Source: Desulfobacterales bacterium
GTDB taxonomy: Bacteria > Desulfobacterota > Desulfobacteria > Desulfobacterales > DAOWNP01
NCBI GenBank assembly: GCA_030149595.1
Contig: JASFBI010000170.1
Location: 1 to 5,313 of the forward strand
Direction of reading: 5' to 3'
DNA length: 5,313 bases
Position numbers and translations under genes: made by a program. A model generated the notes under the pieces. That model worked only from the letters and a program-made list of their open reading frames with translations. It did not search any database and was not told where the DNA came from. Shown in pieces: positions 1 through 5,313 of the stretch. How positions within the stretch are numbered: the stretch's first letter is position 1; each line of letters opens with the position of its first letter.

Positions 1-60
1 TATTTTTTTGCCTTGAACTTGAAGAAATTTTTATTCTGTAACAGCCTGTCGAAGCACTAA
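1..60. other. Non-coding edge downstream of wzt
   Basis: These 60 bases follow the wzt stop. No start codon with a ribosome binding site and no hairpin-plus-U-run terminator is seen for minus-strand transcription, so the operon may continue past the left edge. A G+C-richer stretch, AGCCTGTCGAAGC at 43-55, stands out from the AT-rich surroundings. Confidence 0.4.
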
Positions 61-1374
61 TTAATTAAACTGGGTTGTCCAGTTTAGAAGCGGCCTTATT
101 ATCCCACCTATCCCTTTTGTCCACTCTCCTCTTGCTGTATTTTGGGAATCTGTATCAACAACTTCAAATGCAACAGTATCAGCTTCTGCAAAATGCAACA
201 GATCAGGCTCTACAGTTCTCATAATAGGTCCTATAAAAAAAGTACCTTCACCAAGAAGATTTCCTGGAATCTTAGCAATGCTTACATATTTACCTTTTGG
301 CCGTAATTTACCCTTCCATTCAGGATCCTGATCCAGACCAATAAAAATACAAACACCATCCTGATTATTTACAATAAAATGGGGTAACAATGAAAAACCA
401 GATTTTGTAACTTCATATTCCATTTTTACTGTTATTGGTTTGTCTATATTTATTACTGAAGTTACAATATTTTTGTCATTACAAATTTTAAGACTAAGCA
501 TAAAAACAATATCACTGCCAAGAACATTTTCAGAGTTCCATATATATTGTGCCGGAGTGTTTTGGCATGAATGCAGATAAGAACCTATAATCTCTGATGT
601 GGGGCCATCATTTAATACTGTACCTGCTTCCAGTAAAATCGTTCTTTTGCATAATCTTGTTATAGCTGACATATTATGGGATACAAATAATACTGTTCTA
701 CCCTGTTTTCCAACATCCTGCATCTTGTTTAAACATTTTTTCTGAAAAGCTGCATCCCCTACAGCAAGAACTTCATCTATAATCAGTATTTCAGGCTCAA
801 GGTGTGCTGCCACTGAAAAAGCAAGCCGTACCTTCATTCCACTTGAATACCGCTTAACAGGTGTTTCCAGATATTTTTCAACACCTGAAAAATCAACTAT
901 TTCATCAAACTTACGGTCTATCTCTTTTTTTGTCATACCTAAAATAGTACCATTTAAATAGACATTTTCTCTGCCTGTAAGCTCTGGATGAAAACCGGTT
1001 CCTACCTCAAGCAGACTGGAAACATCTCCATATATACTGCAACAACCTGTAGTAGGAGATGTTATATTGGAAAGTATTTTTAAAAGAGTTGATTTACCAG
1101 CTCCGTTTCTCCCTATAATACCTACAATCTCACCTTTATTTATATTAAAAGATACATTCTTTAATGCCCAGACTATATCAGGATTTTCATGTGAATTTTC
1201 AGGTGTAATATCATTAAATTTATATAAAGAACGATATTTTTTATAATTTGTTACCGGACTTTTTATAAAATTAAATATAGTACTTCCAAAACTATCATGC
1301 CTATCATCTTTTACACCAATACGATAACATTTGCCTATATCCTGAACTTTAACAGCTATATTACTATTATTCAT
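61..1374 (-). CDS. wzt: Polysaccharide ABC transporter ATP-binding protein with C-terminal carbohydrate-binding-like domain (Wzt)
   Basis: Cytoplasmic ATPase that powers export of the glycan through Wzm. The nucleotide-binding domain spans about 5-270: Walker A GRNGAGKST at 88-96, the Wzt-style region LLEVGTGFHPELTGRENV at 121-138, signature YSSGM at 176-180, Walker B ILIIDE at 196-201 and switch His233. Residues 20-68 form the linker usual in Wzt between the first strand and WALKNVSF. Residues from about 275 to 437 form an extra beta-rich domain ending in RGEWTKGIGGIIRPLLNW, a pattern common in long Wzt proteins. In characterised homologues this domain recognises the non-reducing end of the glycan, so it may set which polymer is exported; its ligand here is unknown. 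The ATG at 1374 is preferred over the adjacent TTG at 1377 because AGGT sits 8 bases upstream of it; the difference is one residue. The separation from wzm is unusually wide for this operon. Confidence 0.93.
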   Translation of the reverse strand: MNNSNIAVKVQDIGKCYRIGVKDDRHDSFGSTIFNFIKSPVTNYKKYRSLYKFNDITPENSHENPDIVWALKNVSFNINKGEIVGIIGRNGAGKSTLLKILSNITSPTTGCCSIYGDVSSLLEVGTGFHPELTGRENVYLNGTILGMTKKEIDRKFDEIVDFSGVEKYLETPVKRYSSGMKVRLAFSVAAHLEPEILIIDEVLAVGDAAFQKKCLNKMQDVGKQGRTVLFVSHNMSAITRLCKRTILLEAGTVLNDGPTSEIIGSYLHSCQNTPAQYIWNSENVLGSDIVFMLSLKICNDKNIVTSVINIDKPITVKMEYEVTKSGFSLLPHFIVNNQDGVCIFIGLDQDPEWKGKLRPKGKYVSIAKIPGNLLGEGTFFIGPIMRTVEPDLLHFAEADTVAFEVVDTDSQNTARGEWTKGIGGIIRPLLNWTTQFN

Positions 1375-1382
1375 CAATTCTT

Positions 1383-1386
1383 ACCT
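1383..1386 (-). promoter_or_regulatory. Ribosome binding site deciding the wzt start
   Basis: AGGT on the minus strand is 8 bases from the ATG at 1374 and 5 from the TTG at 1377. The stronger codon with a normal spacing makes the ATG the likelier start. Confidence 0.55.
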
Positions 1387-1457
1387 GTTTTACAAATATA
1401 TATATTGTTTTACTGAACCTAATGAAACAACAACTCCTGTTTTGATGAAACTATCTA

Positions 1458-1485
1458 TTTCTAACATAAAAGATTTTATTAGAAA
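1458..1485. repeat. AT-rich inverted repeat in the wzm-wzt gap
   Basis: The arms TTTCTAA(CA)TAAAA at 1458-1471 and TTTTATTAGAAA at 1474-1485 are complementary over 12 positions, with a 2-base bulge (CA at 1465-1466) and a tiny central loop. As RNA it would form a weak hairpin about 27 bases past the wzm stop. On the transcribed (minus) strand it is followed by TAGATAG and not a U run, so it does not look like a standard terminator. It might influence the relative amounts of Wzm and Wzt or mRNA processing; chance is possible in such AT-rich DNA. Confidence 0.4.
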
Positions 1486-1512
1486 CCAGTTAAAGAGAGT
1501 TTTCGTTCAACA

Positions 1513-2340
1513 TTAAATAACATCCACAAAAACATGTTCCATTTTTTTAAAATAGAGAGCTCCGGTTAATAGTAAAATAAAAGATACAATCATTCCCGGC
1601 CAAACATACATCCATGGAATAGGCAAACCTAATATACATGCTCTGAACCCTTCTATAACTCCTACTATGGGATTTAAAGAATAGATAAATCTATATTTTT
1701 CAGGTATGGCTGATGCTGAGTAAACAATAGGTGCAGAATAGATCAGCATTCTAATTATAAAAGGCATGGCAAATTTTACATCCCGGAAGCGAATAGCAAG
1801 TGCAGATAACCACAAACCAATAGATGCAGGAATAATCATCATTAATATAATAAATATCGGGAGCAGTAAAATATTTAAAGCAGGCACAACATTATAATAT
1901 ACAGCTGCAGCCACTATAATAATTATAGAAATACCAAAATCAACTAATTTGGATAAAACGTAAGTCAAAGGAAATATCAGCCTGGGCATGTAAATTTTTC
2001 CTAAAACATTCTGATTTGATATAAGGCTCTGGGAAGATGACATCATAGCCTGTGACATATAAGTCCATGGTATAATAGCAATAGTTGAGAAAAGAAAATA
2101 AGGGATACCATCTGTAGACAATTTTGCAACTTTTCCAAAAATTACACTAAAAATTACAATCTGTATTAAAGGCTGAAGCAAAGCCCAGGAAAAACCCATT
2201 ATGGTTTGGGCATACATTACTTTTATTTCCCGCCAAACCATAAAATAAAACAGGTCACGATATTTAACCAGCTCTTTAAAATCAATTAGCTGCCACCCTG
2301 ATTCGGGCTTTATTACTGTATATGCTTTTGTATTACTCAT
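1513..2340 (-). CDS. wzm: Polysaccharide ABC transporter permease (Wzm, ABC-2 family)
   Basis: Inner-membrane subunit that forms the channel for exporting a finished, undecaprenyl-linked polysaccharide to the periplasm, in complex with the ATPase encoded next. The 275-residue length is typical of Wzm/TagG/KpsM-like ABC-2 permeases. After a polar N-terminus (1-30) come about six hydrophobic segments, near 50-70, 81-100, 129-150, 155-182, 191-211 and 246-264. Family landmarks are REIKVMYAQTIMGFSWALLQP at the first membrane entry, the cytoplasmic FRDVKFAMPF around 185-194, and SLNPIVGVIEGFR at 221-233. The ATG at 2340 lies 7 bases past the stop of the flavoprotein gene, with an AGGAAGAGAG purine stretch that overlaps the end of that gene, so the two are probably translationally coupled. 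KpsM-type capsule permeases are the alternative, but the partner ATPase has the long Wzt form, favouring O-antigen-like export. Confidence 0.93.
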   Translation of the reverse strand: MSNTKAYTVIKPESGWQLIDFKELVKYRDLFYFMVWREIKVMYAQTIMGFSWALLQPLIQIVIFSVIFGKVAKLSTDGIPYFLFSTIAIIPWTYMSQAMMSSSQSLISNQNVLGKIYMPRLIFPLTYVLSKLVDFGISIIIIVAAAVYYNVVPALNILLLPIFIILMMIIPASIGLWLSALAIRFRDVKFAMPFIIRMLIYSAPIVYSASAIPEKYRFIYSLNPIVGVIEGFRACILGLPIPWMYVWPGMIVSFILLLTGALYFKKMEHVFVDVI

Positions 2341-2347
2341 TTAAAAA

Positions 2348-3658
2348 TTACTCTCTTCCTTTATCATCTATAATTTTCATGGCTGCATTTTCACCGCTTA
2401 TAAAAGACTCATCGCTCCACAAATAACCCCATTCACCATACCTGCCGCAAGAATGAATACCAATTTTATCAAGAAATCCATGTACAATTTTTAATGCCTG
2501 TTTCCGGTTATGATCAAAAATAATATTTGCATAGGGTATTGTTTTTGCCTGGCAAAACAATATTTTGTCACTCCCTCTGATATAGCCGCACTTTTTTAAA
2601 TCAGATATGACATGATCTCTACACTGATTCAGTGTTATATTCAAAGGTCTGTATTTACTGGAATAATATACTTCAGCCTGAATACTTCCTGTACCATGTA
2701 CCACATTGCAAGGAGACTGCATGTGGGGAAAACTAAGCCGTGTAAAACTAATATCCTTGTCGTAAAAATATGTCCAGTGAGCATCTGAGATATCTGACCT
2801 GTCAAGAGCTATATTCACAAGAAGGCAGGTTGTACAGGCAAGCTGTTTGCAGGCATCCATAACTTTTTGGGGAACATCTTTTATCATTGGTATTAAATCA
2901 GGCAGAGGCAAAGATGAAATTATATCACAATAAGAGTTACTCTTGTTATTTGAAAATTTAAGTTCTTTATGTGCATGGTCAATTTCAATTAATTCATATC
3001 CATAATGCAGATCCGTGATAGATGGTAATGGTTTTAAATAAGATACAAAACCTCCTTGGGATGGATAACGAAAATGATTTACATAATGGACATCAGGAGT
3101 ATCAGAAGATAGTGCTCCACCAAGAACCTCTTTTAAATCAGGTTGATACAAACGTACCCCAACCCAGTCAGTTGTCATATTAATTGCTTTGGCTGTATGA
3201 AATTTTTGTCCATACTGCATTGGAAAAGTTTTCGCAAATGTTTCTCCATAGCTTGCAATCAACCACTCTTCATAATTATTAATTTCTCCATGCTCCTTTT
3301 TACAAGCATGAATAAAATCTAATAAAATATCCACAACCATGTCTTTTGGAAGACCATATAAATTGCACTGTGCAGGGTGTTTAATCCAGTATTTTTTCCA
3401 GTAATTGTTTACTCTGGCCTGTAAAGTTTCATATTTATTATTAACATTTTTTGCAAAAAAACTTTGTATTCTTTGATTTTTTGTAAAGGAGATATGCGGA
3501 CCAACATCAAAAATAAACCCTTCATTATTAAATGAAGCAGCATTACCGCCTATATAATTTTCTTTTTCATACATAACCGATTTTCTGCCAAGAGCATGCA
3601 GTTTATATGCTGCACCAAACCCTGCCACCCCTGAACCTATTATAGTTACTCTATCCAT
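2348..3658 (-). CDS. FAD-dependent NAD(P)-binding oxidoreductase/mutase-like protein, UDP-galactopyranose-mutase-related
   Basis: A 436-residue flavoprotein of the amine oxidase / protoporphyrinogen oxidase-like superfamily, probably cytosolic as no signal peptide or membrane segment is seen. The N-terminus has the dinucleotide motif GSGVAG (8-13), the acidic residue E31 ending strand 2, IGGNAASF (36-43), and GPHISFT (53-59), which resembles the GAHIFHT block of bacterial UDP-galactopyranose mutase. Further mutase-like points are YGE at 137-139, Y149xxK152, R169, RYPSQGGF at 197-204, FTR at 305-307, and the C-terminal FAD segment GRYGEWGY at 405-412 followed by SGENAAMKI. Automated pipelines would probably call it protoporphyrinogen oxidase, but the operon shows a glycan role. 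One oddity is that the usual KxWG-type motif reads KFHT at 152-155. AGGA 6 bases upstream supports the ATG at 3658. It could isomerise a sugar ring or oxidise a sugar; the reaction is not settled by sequence. Confidence 0.75.
   Translation of the reverse strand: MDRVTIIGSGVAGFGAAYKLHALGRKSVMYEKENYIGGNAASFNNEGFIFDVGPHISFTKNQRIQSFFAKNVNNKYETLQARVNNYWKKYWIKHPAQCNLYGLPKDMVVDILLDFIHACKKEHGEINNYEEWLIASYGETFAKTFPMQYGQKFHTAKAINMTTDWVGVRLYQPDLKEVLGGALSSDTPDVHYVNHFRYPSQGGFVSYLKPLPSITDLHYGYELIEIDHAHKELKFSNNKSNSYCDIISSLPLPDLIPMIKDVPQKVMDACKQLACTTCLLVNIALDRSDISDAHWTYFYDKDISFTRLSFPHMQSPCNVVHGTGSIQAEVYYSSKYRPLNITLNQCRDHVISDLKKCGYIRGSDKILFCQAKTIPYANIIFDHNRKQALKIVHGFLDKIGIHSCGRYGEWGYLWSDESFISGENAAMKIIDDKGRE
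2351..2360 (-). promoter_or_regulatory. Ribosome binding site of wzm, embedded in the end of the flavoprotein gene
   Basis: The purine run AGGAAGAGAG encodes the last residues (KGRE) of the flavoprotein and sits about 10 bases before the wzm ATG at 2340. Ribosomes ending the upstream gene would pass directly over it, favouring coupled translation. Confidence 0.5.
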
Positions 3659-3664
3659 ATTTTT

Positions 3665-3668
3665 TCCT
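3665..3668 (-). promoter_or_regulatory. Ribosome binding site of the flavoprotein gene
   Basis: AGGA on the minus strand lies 6 bases before the ATG at 3658. The 36-base gap after the methyltransferase stop is AT-rich and shows no hairpin or convincing promoter, so the gene is probably co-transcribed with its upstream neighbour. Confidence 0.6.
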
Positions 3669-3694
3669 ATACCTGCAATTTTTCTGTAACACTT

Positions 3695-4927
3695 TTAAAA
3701 TACTCTTACATTGGGGATAAGTACAATAAATTTGCCTCCCCACTTGCGTATATAAGACATTTGTTCCATTATTTCATCTTTTAAATTCCAGGGTAGAATA
3801 ACAAGGTAGTCCGGTCTAGTCTCTTTTATTTTATCAGGATGATATATGGGGATATGTGTTCCAGGAAGAAAACATCCTTGTTTGTGAGGACTTTTATCCA
3901 CTGTATAATCAATAAAATCTGATCTGATACCGCAATAATTTAATAGTGTATTTCCCTTGGCAGGAGCTCCATAACCTGCAATTTTTTTCCCTTCCTGCAT
4001 AAGAGAAATCATAAATTTTAATATCTCTTGTTTTGTTTCAACTACTCTGCTGTTAAATGAAAGATAGTGATCAAGCTCCATAAAACCGGCTACTTTCTCT
4101 TTTTTTATAAGAGCTGCAACACTCTCTTTTTCAGGTAATTTATCGTTTTTATCATGTTTTGCATATATTCTGATAGAACCACCATGTGTAGATAACTCAT
4201 CAACATCAAAAACAGTAAGATTAAATTTTGAAAAAACTTTTCTTATGAAAACAAAAGAAAAGTATGAAAAATGTTCATGATATATTGTATCAAACTGATT
4301 TTTTTCCATTAACTGCATAAGGTGTGGAAATTCCATTGTTATTATTCCATCCGGTGAGAGCATGCTTTTCATACCACACACAAAATCATTAAGATCAGGA
4401 ACATGGGCAAGAACATTGTTACCTATCAAAAGATCTGCCTGCCTGTATTTACTGATAATATTTTTGGCTGTTTTAACTCCAAAAAAATCAACTTCTGTTG
4501 GAATACCTGCAGCAACAGCCACATCTGCATCATTTAATGCAGGCTCAATACCTAAAACAGGAATATTTTTTTCTTTAAAAAACTTAAGCAGATAACCGTC
4601 ATTACTTGCTATCTCAACCACATAAGAATTTGAATTAAATCCAAAGCGGGGCATCATCATATCCACATATTTTTTTGCATGCACCAGCCATGAATGTGAA
4701 TAAGAAGAAAAATAAGCATACTCTCTGAATATATGTTCAGGCGTTTGAAGTTCAGGCAGTTGTACAAGAAAACAGTTATGACAAACCTGTACCAAAAGAG
4801 GATAAAATGGTTCCATCTCAGACAGGGTCTCTTTTTTAAGAAATGAGTTTGCCAAAGGTGACATACCTAAATCTGCAAAAGAATATTTAAGAGGCTCATT
4901 ACAAAATCGGCATCTATTCAATTTCAT
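3695..4927 (-). CDS. SAM-dependent sugar C-methyltransferase (TylCIII/TcaB9-type)
   Basis: Likely transfers a methyl group from SAM to a carbon of an NDP-keto-deoxysugar, giving a branched-chain sugar. Three parts are visible in 410 residues. An N-terminal zinc-binding region has C6xxC9 and C49xxC52. A Rossmann methyltransferase core has the SAM motif VEIASNDGYLL at about 104-114, NNVLAHVPDL at 170-179, and YHEH at 216-219, which matches the catalytic Tyr/His region of sugar C-methyltransferases. A C-terminal domain carries GYGAPAKGNTLLN at 318-330. Length is typical of the family. The start is the ATG at 4927, because GGAG lies 4 bases upstream and the zinc cysteines begin just after it; an in-frame ATG at 4984 would add 19 unrelated residues inside the upstream gene. 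It overlaps the CDP-glucose dehydratase gene by 14 nt, so CDP-4-keto-6-deoxyglucose or a derivative is the probable substrate. Methylation at C-3 is the commonest family activity but is inferred here. Confidence 0.9.
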   Translation of the reverse strand: MKLNRCRFCNEPLKYSFADLGMSPLANSFLKKETLSEMEPFYPLLVQVCHNCFLVQLPELQTPEHIFREYAYFSSYSHSWLVHAKKYVDMMMPRFGFNSNSYVVEIASNDGYLLKFFKEKNIPVLGIEPALNDADVAVAAGIPTEVDFFGVKTAKNIISKYRQADLLIGNNVLAHVPDLNDFVCGMKSMLSPDGIITMEFPHLMQLMEKNQFDTIYHEHFSYFSFVFIRKVFSKFNLTVFDVDELSTHGGSIRIYAKHDKNDKLPEKESVAALIKKEKVAGFMELDHYLSFNSRVVETKQEILKFMISLMQEGKKIAGYGAPAKGNTLLNYCGIRSDFIDYTVDKSPHKQGCFLPGTHIPIYHPDKIKETRPDYLVILPWNLKDEIMEQMSYIRKWGGKFIVLIPNVRVF

Positions 4928-5313
4928 CAATCTCCATATTTTCAAATTTATCAATCTGACTTTCTGTAAATTCACGCATATCACAGTGGTTTATATAGTG
5001 CTTATACCACTCAACAACCATTTTAAGGGATTGCAAAATATCTAATTTAGACTTCCAGCCAAGAATACTATTTGCCTTAGAGCAATCAAGTTTAAGATAA
5101 TTTGCTTCATGTGGGTTTTTATTCTCACCAAAATCCTTAACCCAGTTAACCTTATCGTCCCATATACGACTGATTTGTGAAGTTATCCAAAAAACAGATT
5201 TAGCACCTTTAATATCAGGACCAAAATTCCAGCCGCTGCTGTGTTTTGAACCATTCTCATATAGTTTTTCAATCAAACATAAATATCCGTTCAAGGGATC
5301 TAAAACATGCTGC
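4914..5313 (-). CDS. rfbG: CDP-glucose 4,6-dehydratase, C-terminal part (cut by right window edge)
   Basis: This family is an NAD-dependent short-chain dehydrogenase/epimerase that converts CDP-glucose to CDP-4-keto-6-deoxyglucose in the cytoplasm, the entry step to CDP-linked deoxysugars. Only the last 132 codons are here; the frame stays open to the window edge (first full codons read QHVLDPLNGYL), so the TTG at 5294 is not the start. Family landmarks are QHVLDPLNGYL, WNFGPD, the block NPHEANYLKLDCSKA followed by LGW, and a tail with VEWYKHY and DMREFTESQI. These belong to the C-terminal substrate-binding part and separate it from dTDP-glucose dehydratases. The Rossmann glycine motif and catalytic YxxxK lie outside the window. 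The family is usually about 350-360 residues. The last bases overlap the next gene by 14 nt in another frame, suggesting translational coupling. The short acidic tail (EIDEIE) is unremarkable. Family call is secure; completeness upstream cannot be seen. Confidence 0.93.
   Translation of the reverse strand, partial: QHVLDPLNGYLCLIEKLYENGSKHSSGWNFGPDIKGAKSVFWITSQISRIWDDKVNWVKDFGENKNPHEANYLKLDCSKANSILGWKSKLDILQSLKMVVEWYKHYINHCDMREFTESQIDKFENMEIDEIE
4932..4935 (-). promoter_or_regulatory. Ribosome binding site deciding the C-methyltransferase start
   Basis: On the minus strand GGAG stands 4 bases before the ATG at 4927, inside the last codons of the CDP-glucose dehydratase gene. It selects this start over the in-frame ATG at 4984 and fits stop-start coupling across the 14-base overlap. 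Confidence 0.65.

Noticed and set aside
34..43. TTCTGTAACA shared with 3682-3691, both in intergenic positions
   Set aside because: A single 10-base match between two AT-rich spacers, with different flanks, is likely coincidence.
1387..1425. Possible promoter for wzt (TTGTTG-like and TATATA elements on the minus strand)
   Set aside because: In such AT-rich sequence these words are expected by chance and the spacing is too long for a good sigma-70 promoter.
1390..1467. 25-codon minus-strand ORF in the wzm-wzt gap (begins MLEIDSF)
   Set aside because: No ribosome binding site precedes its ATG, which lies within the inverted repeat, and the peptide has no recognisable features; a leader peptide cannot be excluded but is not supported.
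2348..3658. Haem-pathway protoporphyrinogen oxidase
   Set aside because: The fold is shared, but the operon context and the GPHISFT and GRYGEWGY blocks fit a sugar-active, mutase-like flavoprotein better.
4362..4595. Plus-strand open frame of 77 codons
   Set aside because: It lies wholly antisense to the SAM-binding core of the methyltransferase, has no recognisable domain, and all other genes are on the minus strand.
4928..4984. Upstream in-frame ATG start for the methyltransferase (19 extra residues)
   Set aside because: The extra residues lie inside the dehydratase gene, match no part of the family, and the ATG at 4927 has GGAG and directly precedes the zinc-binding cysteines.
5292..5294. 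TTG as the start of a short separate gene at the right edge
   Set aside because: The same frame continues upstream with QHVLDPL, a conserved dehydratase stretch, so the gene is simply truncated by the window.

Overview
The window is a stretch of a surface-polysaccharide (O-antigen or exopolysaccharide) gene cluster. All five genes lie on the minus strand, so transcription runs from the right edge to the left edge. An ABC-type glycan exporter pair (Wzm/Wzt) alongside nucleotide-sugar genes points to a Gram-negative bacterium that assembles the glycan in the cytoplasm and exports it whole. The DNA is AT-rich by eye. The species cannot be fixed from this sequence. There is no rRNA, tRNA, CRISPR array, insertion sequence or phage signature.

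In transcription order, the right edge holds the last 132 codons of a CDP-glucose 4,6-dehydratase (RfbG type), cut by the window boundary. Its stop overlaps the start of a sugar C-methyltransferase (410 aa) by 14 bases. After a 36-base gap comes a 436-aa FAD/NAD(P)-binding flavoprotein with several UDP-galactopyranose-mutase-like motifs. Seven bases later comes the permease Wzm (275 aa). After a 137-138-base gap containing an AT-rich inverted repeat comes the ATPase Wzt (437 aa), which has a C-terminal domain of about 160 residues beyond the nucleotide-binding domain. Only 60 bases follow, with no gene and no visible terminator.

The simplest model is that the dehydratase makes CDP-4-keto-6-deoxyglucose, and the C-methyltransferase adds a methyl branch to a keto-sugar, probably that product or a derivative. 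The flavoprotein may then remodel the sugar, with ring contraction to a furanose as one possibility. The sugar would be built into a glycan exported across the inner membrane by Wzm/Wzt. The dehydratase, methyltransferase and transporter calls are well supported by sequence. The flavoprotein's reaction and the identity of the final sugar are inference. No glycosyltransferase, ketoreductase or cytidylyltransferase lies in the window; these are presumably further along the cluster.
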